A stretch of DNA of 64,000 nt from assembly GCA_016758905.1 (NCBI GenBank), contig JAEPQZ010000011.1:1-64000 (forward strand), written 5' to 3'. The stretch comes from Umbelopsis isabellina (taxonomy: Eukaryota; Mucoromycota; Umbelopsidomycetes; Umbelopsidales; Umbelopsidaceae). The position numbers and the translations under genes were made by a program. This document shows positions 27,253-37,841 of the stretch, piece after piece. The stretch's first letter is position 1; each line of letters begins with the position of its first letter. A model generated the notes under the pieces. That model ran no database searches, was not told the DNA's origin, and saw nothing but the letters and a program-made list of their open reading frames with translations.

Positions 27253-28621
27253 TCAAGGTAAATAATATGCATTTGGTGAGTTGCTATATATTTGCTTTAT
27301 ATGTTCTCTGTCAGGAAGAACTTCTGCCGTTGAAGTTTTCATCGACGTTTGGTTCCATAAAACATCTTTAAGCTGAGTCTCCGGGGTACAACATTCTGAT
27401 GCATCGCTATCGGTTGAAGCTGTAGAATCGGTGATTCGCAAAGATGAAGGACATGGATCCTTTTGTGATGCTTCCTTAAGGATATGATTTGGGATGGACG
27501 ATTTTGCTTCGGACGGGCTTACAAGAGAGGCGTTGGCAGCTTCCGCAAATGACTTGGAAACTGACAAGTTGGAGTTGGAACTGATATTGGAATGGCACGA
27601 CGTCCAACTGCTCTCAGATTGGATGCTTGATTGGGAAGGCGACGACAATATGTCTGTAGTGTTTCCTGTGACATGACTACAAGTCTCTTCTTCTTTTTGT
27701 TCCATAGGCTTCCGTTTGAATTGATTACAGTTGGTGATCTTGTGTTTCAATTCTTCTATTGTCAGCCGGTTGTCTGGATCTAGTTTGAACACTTGCATCA
27801 AGATATCGTTGACCTCATCTGAGATAGGCAATATTTTCTTTAAGAAGTCCGGCTTCTTTAAAAAGGTCAAAAATGTTTGGTCTCGATGATTTGCTTGTTT
27901 CCAGGGATTTCGACCAACTATGAGGTTGATTAAAATGACACCTAGTGACCATACATCGTTGGGCTTAGTGGCATAGGACTTGCTATTCATCGAGCCTTGA
28001 CATTCTAAAGTATGTGTATTAAATATCTAGTGATACAATACTGTATGTTGATTAGATACCAATTTTACCTGGAGACAAATAAAAACTGCTGCCACAGCCA
28101 AATTCGTCGGTTCTTTCATCCGAAGTGGCCAAGCCGAAATCTGCCAGTTTACAAGTCTTATTATTGCCATAGATTAAAATGTTTTCTGGTTTGATATCTC
28201 TATGAGCAACACCTTGGCTGTGACAGTACGAGACGGCTTCTATGATTTGCAAAAACATCGTCTTGATAATCTTTTCATTGGATGTGAAAGATTTTTTCTC
28301 GGTGATTAAAGAGAACAAATCACATTGTGCCAGTTCCAAAGCTAACCATGTGGCAGTTGTGGTTTCGATGACTCTTTCTAGGGTAACCACATGCGGATGC
28401 CGGGATAGGTGGCTGTGTAGCTTTACCTCTCGCCAGACTTGGCCATTTGTATCTTTCACCTTGGGTATGCATTTGAGAGCATGCCATGTGCCGTAAATGA
28501 CGTGGACAGCTTTGAAAACGCAACCATAAGCTCCAGAGCCAATGGGCTCCTTGATCCTGTATTGACCAACTATCTTATCACAATAATCTTCATATGTAAA
28601 GTGAAAACAATTTGGGCTCAT
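27253..28621 (-). CDS. Ser/Thr protein kinase, Ran1/Pat1-Sks1-Vhs1 type
   Basis: Two exons on the minus strand. The kinase domain fills residues about 15-290: glycine loop IGSGAYGCVFKAVHV, Lys in WHALKCIPKV, catalytic HSQGVAHRDIKPENILIYGN, DFG in CKLADFGLAT, activation segment EFGCGSSFYLSPECQG across the splice joint, then KPNDVWSLGVILINLIVGRN. All catalytic residues are present. The order CGSSFY(L/M)SPEC and the early ECQG are typical of the fungal Ran1/Sks1/Vhs1 kinases, which act in nutrient response, cell cycle and meiosis entry. The C-terminal 130 residues are Ser-rich and poorly conserved, a likely phosphorylated tail. The target pathway is inferred from family only. Confidence 0.88.
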
Positions 28622-29516
28622 ATAAAAAGTGAGGAAAAGGTGAAAGTAAATTAAAAGAGAGAAAGCTAAAAAAAAAAATGAAATTCGTGGGATAATGAAA
28701 AAGGGATGTATATATATCTAGTTATGTTGTTTGTACTTGGGTACACACACACACCACAGCTGGAAAGAGAAAGAACAAATATTGGGTCAGAACTTTGGTT
28801 AAAAAGGACCATGCCTACGGACAATGACTTTATTTGACGTACGGAAGGTACCTGCAAATCTTTTTCACTGAATGACATGACCAAAGTGCGTTTGTGCGAC
28901 CGGTATACCAATAAGAACAAGTTTGTTTTGATGATGTTGAGAGTATTTTCAATCATCTTGAGCCCTTTACCATCATATTAAGTCAGGAAATAAGATTTTC
29001 TGACAATTCTATCTGTTTGTAAAGTACTCACGGCCTTTCCACTATATAGAGTCATAAAGAGAATTGAACAAGTATTGAAAAAGCAGTTGGTTTAGGTATT
29101 GACCATGTCAAAAAGCAAAATAGGTCACGAAGGAGGAGCAGTGCAATGGACCTTGGTCTGGAACCACCACATTCGCCTTGTTTGCTCCAGCTAACCCCAT
29201 GAGCTATAAACCATGCTGTCTCGTGAGAGGAGTACTGCATGTTACACCCGCCGGAATACTTTGACCCCATGAGCCTACAGAGTAATTGATTTTTTTTATA
29301 CAGTGCTCACAGTGTATTTCCAATGCTATACAATCAAGCATTTTACTGACGGTATTGCTGTTTTTAGGCTTTTTCGTTTTAATTTGATATGATCTGACAA
29401 TATCCTTATGAAGGACAAAATAGTAGCCCATGGCGGAGTTTTAAGTCGTCACATTCCACATCAAGCTTGTCCGCATAGGCTAAGCGCTAATACGTTTACT
29501 CTGTCAAATCTTTGAA
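28622..29516. other. Intergenic, simple repeats and tRNA-like motif
   Basis: Divergent promoter region between the Ran1-like kinase and the RING-CH gene. It holds an (AC)n tract around 28742-28755, a (TA)n tract around 28709-28719, and, on the minus strand near 29150-29215, an A-box-like TATAGCTCATGGGG followed by a weak B-box-like GGTTCCAGACC. The latter may be a decayed tRNA-derived element. No gene is recognised. Confidence 0.35.
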
Positions 29517-31093
29517 ATGTCGCAAAGAGAGCAACGTTCTCGCAATAGTCGAGACATATCTAGTACTTATACTATTGTCACCAGCGATGAAACAGAAGAC
29601 GAGATAGTAAACAGGAATACACACTGGAGAATCAATAATTCGGATAGGACAGACAATCTGGCTGATTCCATATGCTCTAATGCATCAACGTCATCGACAT
29701 GCTCGTCGTCTTCTTCGACCATTTTGGCCCCTCGGCCTGTTGCCGCTCAAACCACAGCCCCGCAGCCTATCCAAGAACAGCAAAGCTCTCAACCTACGAA
29801 CAACGTAGTTTATGGTGATGAAGAAGAACCAAAGCGTTGCTGGATTTGCTTTGGGGAGGACGAAGATTCGGAGGGCCGTTGGGTCAAGCCCTGCAAATGC
29901 TCTCTTATTTGTCACGAAGAATGCTTGTTGAACTGGATAACTGAAAATCAAAAGGGCCAACCATACCGAAAGGTACAACTTCTCTTACCTATATCTGTTC
30001 AACGATTTGACGCTTCAACTCACTGGTTTATAATTATGGCTAAATTTTTAGGTGACATGTCCCCAATGCGCGACTCCATATCAACTGGTCGAGAGAATGA
30101 GCTTGCCTCTGTACATACTATCAAAAGCTGATACCGCAGTGCACTTGGCTGCACCTTATATCACTGTTGTAGGACTCACTTGCTCTGCATTGATTTCTTC
30201 TACCACATATGGCGCGTATGCTGTGTTGACTTTATTTGGTCCCAAGCACGGAGAAAGAATCATTGGCCGCCCGGGATTATGGACATGGAGAACTTGGGTT
30301 GGCTTGCCAATGATACCCGTAGTGTTGATCGCTTCACGTTCTCGATGGGCTGATGGCATATTACCATTTGTTGCCGTGCTTATGGTACGAGCATCTGGTG
30401 GCCCACAACAAATGCGCATTAGCTGGCCTCCAAGCCCTGCTGTTATTGTGGGATTTTTGCCTTGGATTAGGTAAGTTGTGTTATGGCTTTATTTAAAATA
30501 TCCAACGGGATTTGCAGAGAAGTAACTGGGTTGGCTCCTAGATTACTATATAACAATGTGCATGCAATTGCCCGCCAGTATTTGTCGCGAAAGCTTGTAC
30601 GAGGCAGACCTGGAACGCGCCAGATCGAACCTACTAACAACGGCAGACCTCAAATTTTACGACGTACAAGTTCAGAATATGATGATACTGAGCCAGAAAC
30701 CGAACCAGATATGCTTATTGGCAGAGATAGCCGCGACATCGGAACTACTGTTGTTGGCGCCCTACTTTGGCCAGCCATAGGCAATGTGATAGGAAGGTAA
30801 GTCATACAAATCGAAGATTTGCTGGCATTGACTCTACATTGATTCTTATCATTGCATGTAGCTGCCTGAACCATATCAAGGTGATTCGACGATTCTTCCC
30901 TGAGCCTTTCCATCGAAATGTATTGGGAGGCTGCCTATTCGTTATTGCAAAGGTATGAATGGGTCATTCAAAAATTGTGTATAATATTGGACATTTGTTA
31001 AATATGGCATTGTAGGATATTGCAAACTTGATGTATAAATACGAAAAGGTACGACAAAAACAGTCGAGAAGAGTACAAGAGTACCGTCGGTAG
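29517..31093 (+). CDS. RING-CH (MARCH) E3 ubiquitin ligase, MARCHF5-like
   Basis: Five exons, 29517-29972, 30052-30470, 30518-30796, 30862-30952 and 31016-31093, give 440 residues. After a Ser/Thr/Gln-rich N-terminus (1-100) comes a C4HC3 RING-CH: RCWICFGEDEDSEGRWVKPC, KCSLICHEECLLNWITENQK and, after the first intron, VTCPQCATPYQLVE. Four hydrophobic segments follow (VVGLTCSALISSTTYGAYAV; WVGLPMIPVVLIAS; VVGALLWPAIGNVIG; NVLGGCLFVIAK). The layout, and the C-terminal block GALLWPAIGNVIGR with FHRNVLGGCLFVIAK, match animal MARCHF5 (MITOL), an outer mitochondrial membrane ligase that controls mitochondrial dynamics. Location in this fungus is inferred from that similarity. All zinc ligands are present. 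Confidence 0.88.
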
Positions 31094-31540
31094 GATTACC
31101 TTCATAAAAGAAAAGAAAAAAATGAGTTACTTGTAATTTGATCTTTGAGAGACTCGCCCCACATCGACATTTTTTTTTGTAACATAGCTTGTATTCATCC
31201 CCTTTTCCCTTCCTCCCGTGTTACGATTATTTATCCTATAACTACTCAATGTCATTCCACTGAATACAGTATTGAAAACATCAAAAACAATATATCCTTG
31301 CTTTCCATCCAATATTTTATGTGAACAGTCTTTAAATGAAAATTTGTGCTCGGTAAAGTCATTTATTCCTACTCAGTTGATTACATTATCATTCAAATTG
31401 ATGGAATATGGGACATTTAATAAGCAACGTGCCGGACAATGGGGATATTTGCGGCCAGCGAAGTCGGGATCTCAGGGTTCAGAAGGTTAAGGTTTGTAGC
31501 GGACCGTATTGAATTAAAACCCTAGCCGAACACCGGGACT

Positions 31541-31576
31541 ATGGCAGGCACACTTGGTCTTGTCCAACAATCATGA
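31541..31576 (+). promoter_or_regulatory. uORF overlapping the MurQ-kinase start
   Basis: An 11-codon upstream frame (MAGTLGLVQQS) starts at 31541 and its TGA stop overlaps the main ATG in the sequence ATGA at 31573-31576. Such an overlap usually lowers main-frame initiation or allows terminating ribosomes to restart. It is only functional if the transcript starts upstream of 31541, which is not shown. Confidence 0.4.
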
Positions 31577-33486
31577 CGACAGACTCTCTAGCCAAACTGC
31601 TGACTGTTTTGACAACAGAGCAGGCAAACCCGAAATCTGCCAACATTGACTCCATTCCAACAACCGAATTGCTGCAGATCATCAATGACGAGGATGCTCT
31701 GGTACCTATCGCTATCAGAAAAGAACTCCCATCAATTTCCGCTGCTGTAGATCAGATCTATCCTCGCATGCTAGCTGGAGGAAGACTTATCTATGTGGGT
31801 TGCGGTACAAGTGGTCGTCTCGGTGTTGTTGATGCGTCTGAATGTCCCCCCACCTACAGCGCTCACCCGGACCAAGTCATCGGATGGATGGCAGGCGGAG
31901 ATGCTGCCATCCGTAAAGCAGCTGAGGGTGTAGAGGATTCATTTGAAAAGGGAGATCAGGATATGAACCAATTCTCTATCACAGAGAACGACACTTTGGT
32001 TGGGATTGCCGCATCCGGAAGAACACCCTACGTATTGGGTGCAGTTGCCCATGCCAAACAACGCAAAGCTTTGACTGTTGGACTTTCATTTAACAAGGGC
32101 ATTGTTTTGGAGAAGGCCGTTGATATCATGATAGCACCAGTCTGTGGCCCTGAGGTTGTCACCGGATCAACTCGTATGAAAGCAGGAACAGCCACTAAAT
32201 TGGTACTCAACATGCTTTCAACTGGTGTGATGGTCAGGCTAGGCAAGACACTTGGCAATCTCATGGTCGACGTGAAATCCTCCAATGAGAAGTTAGTAGC
32301 AAGATCAAGAAGAATAGTGAAAATGGCAGTTGGACCATCTGGTTATTTGGCAGGCAGTAATGATTTGGTTAACATGGACGATCAAACCATCGACCAAGTC
32401 ATGAAAGCATGTAACGGTCAGGTCAAATTATCAATTTTAGTCGCCATGACCGGTTTGAGTGTTGCAGATGCGGTTGATCTGCTTGAGAAAAACCAAGGCG
32501 TGCTTAGAGCTGCGTTAGAGGAACGAAAAGTTTCTCATCAAAGCAAACATATCGAGGGATCAAACAAGTCTACCTCTAATGCAAGATATCTTGCAATTGA
32601 TTGTGGCGGTACCAAAATGGCCGCTGCTGCATTGGATGAGCAAGGCAATATTGTAGCACAAGCCCAAATACCATCCACCAATTTTGCTACAACTGCGATG
32701 GATGTTTTCCTATCCAAATTACAACAGGTCGCACAATTGGCATGTGGTACAGAAACAAGCTTACCAACTTTTAAAGCGATCTGGGTCGGTTCCGCTGGCT
32801 GTGATGCACCATCATCACAAAAAGAGCTTAATACCAAGTTGAGAGGCACATTTCATGTCACGGACGACACAAAAATCCGCGTCACAAACGATGTGGATCT
32901 TTTAGCCTCTGGTCTGGGTAAAAAAGAAGGCGTGGTACTTATTGCAGGTACAGGATCCATTGCCATCCGATACAATGCAGCAGGACAGCGTATCCAGCGA
33001 AGCGGAGGTCTCGGCTTTTTGGCTGGCGACGAAGGCAGCGGTTGGGACATTGGCCAAGCTGCTGTTCGCCATGCTGGTGCAGTCATTGATGAGCGTGCTT
33101 CTCCCAGTATATTGAGTAAGCGAGTACATGCTCAGCTAGAGTGTGAAGATCGAGCAGGGTTCATCGCAAAAGTGTATGCAGGTGACGAGCCAACTCGGAA
33201 GGGCCGCATCACTAAACTAGCCGAAACGGTTCTCACGTCTGCCTACGAAGGCTGCGCAGTTTCACAAAACATACTGACGGAATCGGCAAAGAAAATTGCG
33301 CTAGTCGCAAGTTATGTGACTCAATCGGACGATACAATAATATTAGGTGGAGGACTTTTGACAGGCGCTTTGGCTTATCAAACATTGGTAAAAGACTCAT
33401 TGATAGAATTGGGCATCAACATAGAAAAGGCAGTACCCATGGAAAATGCTGCTTTACCAGCCGCCAGATCCCTTTTAGATAATTAG
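31573..33486 (+). CDS. MurQ-like etherase fused to GlcNAc kinase (BadF/BcrA ATPase fold)
   Basis: A single 637-codon exon. Residues about 10-320 are a SIS-fold N-acetylmuramic acid 6-phosphate etherase: GGRLIYVGCGTSGRLGVVDA then SECPPT (E90) and AAEGVED (E121), the positions of the two catalytic glutamates of bacterial MurQ, and the signature GPEVVTGSTRMKAGTATKLV at about 200-219. Residues about 336-637 are a GlcNAc-type kinase of the BadF/BcrA fold: ARYLAIDCGGTKMAAAALDE (phosphate 1 loop), NDVDLLASGLG, GVVLIAGTGSIAIRYN (adenosine/phosphate 2), GGLGFLAGDEGSGWDIGQAA and IILGGGLLT. MurQ splits lactate from MurNAc-6-P to give GlcNAc-6-P; the kinase makes GlcNAc-6-P from GlcNAc. The related animal GCKR keeps the SIS fold without catalysis, so a regulatory role is the alternative. 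Confidence 0.9.
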   Translation: MTTDSLAKLLTVLTTEQANPKSANIDSIPTTELLQIINDEDALVPIAIRKELPSISAAVDQIYPRMLAGGRLIYVGCGTSGRLGVVDASECPPTYSAHPDQVIGWMAGGDAAIRKAAEGVEDSFEKGDQDMNQFSITENDTLVGIAASGRTPYVLGAVAHAKQRKALTVGLSFNKGIVLEKAVDIMIAPVCGPEVVTGSTRMKAGTATKLVLNMLSTGVMVRLGKTLGNLMVDVKSSNEKLVARSRRIVKMAVGPSGYLAGSNDLVNMDDQTIDQVMKACNGQVKLSILVAMTGLSVADAVDLLEKNQGVLRAALEERKVSHQSKHIEGSNKSTSNARYLAIDCGGTKMAAAALDEQGNIVAQAQIPSTNFATTAMDVFLSKLQQVAQLACGTETSLPTFKAIWVGSAGCDAPSSQKELNTKLRGTFHVTDDTKIRVTNDVDLLASGLGKKEGVVLIAGTGSIAIRYNAAGQRIQRSGGLGFLAGDEGSGWDIGQAAVRHAGAVIDERASPSILSKRVHAQLECEDRAGFIAKVYAGDEPTRKGRITKLAETVLTSAYEGCAVSQNILTESAKKIALVASYVTQSDDTIILGGGLLTGALAYQTLVKDSLIELGINIEKAVPMENAALPAARSLLDN

Positions 33487-33820
33487 ACAAAACCTACTTA
33501 AAGTAACATAAATGGCATAGTTTATTACTTCCTTAATGGGCCTGCGAACTAATCTTTTCGCTATGTTGATTTTAGTAGTGTGATTGATTATGTAGTCATT
33601 GTTGCACCTGTGATACCGCGTAATAGTAAGTATCATTGTGTGGCGCCCTGAAAATGGATCCATTAACCATAAATGACAACCGTCCCTCGGAGACCCTGTC
33701 TCAATCGCGGGAAATATTGCAACCTAAATTTAAAATCATAAAATACTATACTCTTTAAAATATCTTCGTTCCTGGTTTCCGTTTCTTGTACCTCTTTTTG
33801 TTTTGTTCAGTTTTGCAAAC
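33487..33820. other. Intergenic spacer
   Basis: About 330 bp between two plus-strand genes, A+T-rich, with a pyrimidine-rich stretch just before the next start codon. No gene or repeat is seen. Confidence 0.4.
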
Positions 33821-35847
33821 ATGAGCAGATTCATGGAGATATATAGTCGTCCAATGACACAAGTTGTCATTGTGGGCTTTGTGGCGTTTTGTCTCCCGGG
33901 TTTATACAATACAATCACGGTATGTTGATGGTCTAAATCAAAGCTGATCTGTTGTAGAATGGTGTTAATAATACAATAAAACAGGGAATGGGAGCAGCTG
34001 GTATGTGATAACAAAAAGTGTAGGAATAGATTTGTCTCGCAGCAGATCATGACGGTTGTAAATAGGTATGGTTGATCCATCGGTGGCTGCCAACGCCAAT
34101 GTGGCATTATACTGCTGTGGTATCGTTAGTGCCCTTTTCATCGCTCCTTTGACTTTCAAGTATATGGGAAACTACTCTATGTTTGTTGGTGGATTCGCTT
34201 ATGTATTGTATATGGGATCATTGTGGGCATATGGCGTAAGTACCATCTTCAGTCGAATAATTGCTACACATGAGGACGTAGCGTATTAACTTTTTCTGGT
34301 CGACTATGAAAAGCATATTGCTTCAAGAGTATTCTGCATTCTCGCGGGGGCTTTGCTTGGCATTGGAGCACAAATGTTTTGGATTGCTCAAGGTTCAATC
34401 ATGACCTCGTATCCTGTTGAATCGGAGAAAGGCAGAGCCATTGCTATCTTTTGGGTTATCTTGTAAGATGATCTCAATTTGGGTTTAGACGGCGAGTGTA
34501 CTAAAGTCGATTAATCGCTAACCGAATGATTTGCAGCAACCTTGGTGGTTTCCTGGGGAGTCTGATTAGCTTTGCCATCAATTTTGATTCTACAGCTGGC
34601 AAAGTCAGTGGTAAGCTAACATGATCTGAGATCGATGCCCAATTTCGGAGATGAATAACTGACTCCACCTTCGGAACTGTCATATTTGACATAGACTCCA
34701 CATACATTGCTTTTACGGTCCTTATGATCATCGGAGCATGCCTTACTCTCTTGTTATTGCCCAGAAGCAAAATTGTTCGCAAGGATGGTAGCAAAGTTGA
34801 TGTGGCACATCCGCTTCAAAAGTCAACGGTGAAATCCGTTTTGACTTCGGCTTTCGCAATTTTCAGATCAGGATTCGTAAATCCTAAATTGCTTGCTTTA
34901 GTTCCTTTGTTTTTCTCTAGCAACTTTGTATATTCGTACCAGTTTGACAAGGCAAGTGCTTTTTGGATTGGCTTGTTGGTATGAGATCACTTGTAGCTCA
35001 TCATCCATCTATATGACAGGTCAATGGAGCTCTTTTCAATGTTCGTACAAGAGGTTTGAATGGCGCGTTGTATTGGGGCAGTCAAATGCTTGGATCAGTC
35101 CTCTTTTCTTTGCTTTTGGATCACAAGGCCTGGACTCGACGCAAGAGAGCCATTACTGCTGTCGGTATATTGTTTGTCTTCTTCAATGCCGTCTGGATTG
35201 GCGGGTTGTTCTCGCAGCTTCAATACGGCGTGTACTCTGCAGGAGTAAGTGAATAGAGCCATGCGTTCGATGTTGCAACTTACTGCGGAATACTGATGAT
35301 ATTTACGCATTCTCTGTATTAGCTCCCTGCCAATGAACGTCTTGATCTCACCAGTGGACCTCATTACGGTGGAGAACTAGTACTGTACATCTGTTTTGGC
35401 TTGGCTGACAGCATGTGGTAAGTATATAGGCTCACAACCATGTACAGACATGCATCACTAAGCAGTTATCTTTATAGGCAAACTTTCATTTATTGGATAA
35501 TTGGTACACTCTCCAATGAACCAGCAGTTTTAGGTTTGTACACTGGATTCTTCAAAGCATGGCAAAACGCTGGAGCTGCCGCAGGTTGGAAGATCGATGC
35601 ATCCGGTGTCAACTTCCTTCACTTCTTAATCGCTTGCTGGGTGCTTGTACTTATCGCCTTCCCTGGTGCCTTTTGGGTTGCGTTCACCACAAGTGAAACC
35701 ACAGGTTATAGTGAAGAAATTGAGAAAGACCAGCAGGAACGCCTTGAGCGCGAAAAACTAGGTGATGACACCGGATTGGAAGAGACTAAAGAAGCTGCTC
35801 AAAATGACCATACCGCCACCACGACCGATGCGTCGGACACTGTATAA
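33821..35847 (+). CDS. UNC93-like (DUF895) major-facilitator membrane protein
   Basis: Multi-exon gene with small exons in the first part. The protein starts MSRFMEIYSRPMTQVVIVGF and shows about eleven hydrophobic segments: VAFCLPGLYNTITGMGAAG, ALYCCGIVSALFIAPLTFKY, MFVGGFAYVLYMGSLWAYG, VFCILAGALLGIGAQMFWIA with QGSIMTSYPVESEKGRAIAI, then FNLGGFLGSLISFAINFD and later NGALYWGSQMLGSVLFSLLL. GAALLGIGA..W..QG....YP is the mark of the fungal/plant UNC93-like group. The C-terminal 60 residues are acidic and hydrophilic (EEIEKDQQERLEREKLGDDT). Family members in fungi are poorly characterised; transport or channel regulation is possible but the substrate is unknown. Confidence 0.82.
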
Positions 35848-36362
35848 GCCACTTCTGCTGTGCAGAGGAGCAGAGTATTTAAAATTTATCACTCTCGTAT
35901 TTGAAGAGTCTGTATAGGTCATAGCCATTAAGCTTGTTGATCTTTTTCCATTATTCCTTTGAGTTTAAAAACAGCAACTAATAGTATTATAATGAAATAA
36001 AAGCAAAAAGCAATACTTGCTCATATAAATAGAACCAATTTGAGGGGCAGTGCAAATGTTGCTGTGGCGCGGCTACCATTTATATCCATGTCACGCCATA
36101 CTTATCACGCCATGTCCATCACCAACTCTCGTTGCATGGCAACAGGAGACTCCTTAAAAGAATCTGATAACAAAGTATATAACAAAGCCTTCAAAGATGC
36201 AGGGTTTTATGTCGTTGAATATATCTACTTTTGTGTACGAATTGAAGATTGATAGCTAGAACCGTAGCAATACATGGTGGTGAAAAATGGTATTTTGTAC
36301 ATGATTTTGAATTAGACAGACGCAACTTTTTGCAAATATAGTCGTGTACCTAACAACAGTGT
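35848..36362. other. Convergent spacer (UNC93-like and ferritin)
   Basis: About 510 bp between two stop codons. A 54-codon frame from an ATG at 36088 (MSRHTYHAMSITN...) has no domain and is probably chance. AATGAAATAAAAGC at 35990-36003 is a plausible poly(A) region for the plus-strand gene. Confidence 0.35.
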
Positions 36363-37281
36363 TTAAAGTGACCGATCCATACCCAGTCTGCCGAGAGAAA
36401 AGTTTCCATGCTTATAAATGTCTTGATCAATAAGATACAAGCCCAAACCTTCACCACCTGTTCGTTGCAATTGAGTGATAGCTTTGGCAAGCTCCTCAAT
36501 GGACTGCACACGATGGGTCAAGGGACGTTTCCTTGAGAGAGAACATGTGTCAATATATGATTCGTCACCTCTTTCTAGATTGCTACCTTGTGGCCTTACT
36601 TTAAAACATGGAAAAGGTGCGGATCGTGTTGATCGTTTGCAAGCGTAGTCAGGTTCAATGAAGCTTTGTTGACATCTTTTTCAAGAGACAGGCTGGACTC
36701 TTTATCATGTGTTAGTAAATAGGGCCCTCGTTTTTTCCAATACTTAACAAGAGAAAAATATACCAATGGCATTCATGGCAGAGTTCCACTCAGTCTACAC
36801 ACATTGGGACCAACCGGTTAATCAAAACTATCAACTCAGCGCTGTCAAAATGTTGGGTGTAAAAATCTTACATTGGGTTCAGGGATCATTCTTAATTGAC
36901 TATGTCCACCACGGGTGGTTTGATAGTCAATTAAGAACTGAGCTTCTTCCTGTTGTTCGTGAGCTTGTTCTTGAAAGAACTTTTGAAGACCCTATAGACA
37001 AATATTGGATTACGCGGTTGGGTTACATTTTTCACACATACGTGTTTCAGTCCTATTAGCAGCTTTGCTTACCGGAAGAGCCACGTTGTCTCTTGCAAAG
37101 TAAGCGGCTGCGGAAAGATAGACATGACTAGCAGTTTGCTGTATTTGAATTTGCTGGGGAGGCATTGCTGTAAGTTAGTCAAACTTGAACGTTCACTGAT
37201 CACGAGTGTCAAAATTTCACTTACTGCGTTCAGCGCATCCTCTGCTGCCGTAGAGTAGTTTTGTTTGGCCAAACTGTTCAT
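36363..37281 (-). CDS. Ferritin subunit with an altered ferroxidase site
   Basis: Six exons, 37225-37281, 37073-37153, 36872-36991, 36764-36794, 36600-36699 and 36363-36531, give 185 residues, the normal length of a 24-mer ferritin subunit. It aligns with human H ferritin nearly without gaps: QNYSTAAEDALNAQIQIQQT, ASHVYLSAAAYFARDNVALP, GLQKFFQEQAHEQQEEAQFL, SLEKDVNKASLNLTTLANDQ, HDPHLFHVLK. Ferroxidase ligands compare as follows (human to here): E27 to Q24, Y34 kept as Y31, E62 to Q59, H65 to E62, E107 kept as E103, Q141 to R137. So most di-iron ligands are lost, as in animal L chains. It may coassemble with a catalytic subunit encoded elsewhere, or bind rather than oxidise iron. No targeting peptide is seen. 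Confidence 0.92.
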
Positions 37282-37374
37282 ATTTCTATACTATGTAAAT
37301 GTTGTCGACCGGTGGATTCCTAAGAGTTGAATGAAACGACACCAAATGCTTTTGCAAGATAAAAATGCCGGCCC

Positions 37375-37396
37375 AATTCCAAGCTGGCTTGGAATT
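37375..37396. promoter_or_regulatory. Perfect 10-2-10 inverted repeat
   Basis: AATTCCAAGC, two spacer bases TG, then GCTTGGAATT. It lies about 95 bp upstream of the ferritin start codon, in the divergent spacer shared with the WWE gene. The symmetry and size fit a binding site for a dimeric transcription factor; which one is unknown. Confidence 0.45.
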
Positions 37397-37401
37397 AAGC
37401 T

Positions 37402-37415
37402 CCGCTGCTCAGCGG
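37402..37415. promoter_or_regulatory. Perfect 6-2-6 inverted repeat (CCG-N8-CGG)
   Basis: CCGCTG, CT, CAGCGG, five bases after the first palindrome and with the same 2-base spacer. The CCG...CGG ends resemble half-sites of fungal Zn2Cys6 factors, but no factor can be named. Confidence 0.4.
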
Positions 37416-37721
37416 TGCAGCCAGGTCACAAATATAAACAGCAGCACTGCCTTGGCCTGGTTCGAATTTCCATGGAGACAAAGCGCAACACTTTGCAGCG
37501 CAATTTCTTTATCAAGATGGTTGTCATAGTTTATACATAGAACCAGGAACTTTGGGACGAAATATCATTTGACCTGGCGCAGTTCATTAGCAAAGTTGCT
37601 CGTAAAAATAGCTATGATGTCGCATGAGCCACAGCAAAAAAGTGAAGAAGTGGCGATATACGCGCCACAAAACTGGGAAATGCATAATCCCCGATGTCCG
37701 CAGCATGTATGTTGATGACAA

Positions 37722-37728
37722 TATATAA
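37722..37728 (+). promoter_or_regulatory. TATA box of the WWE gene
   Basis: TATATAA lies 114 bp before the start codon at 37842, leaving room for a normal leader of about 80-90 bases. Confidence 0.45.
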
Positions 37729-37841
37729 ACCATGTCGCAAAGTCATTCATTGTCCCAATATCTATTTCAGAAAGCCAATTCATCAACTTCTTATCATTAC
37801 AAAAACATTCTCCACACTTTATTAAACAACATAATAACATA

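Noticed and set aside
29140-29220. Second tRNA-like A-box/B-box pair on the minus strand
   Set aside because: The B-box match is weak and no cloverleaf stems form; kept only as a remark on the spacer.
36040-36252. 70-codon plus-strand frame between UNC93-like and ferritin genes
   Set aside because: It starts without ATG, no domain, and lies in a convergent 3' spacer.
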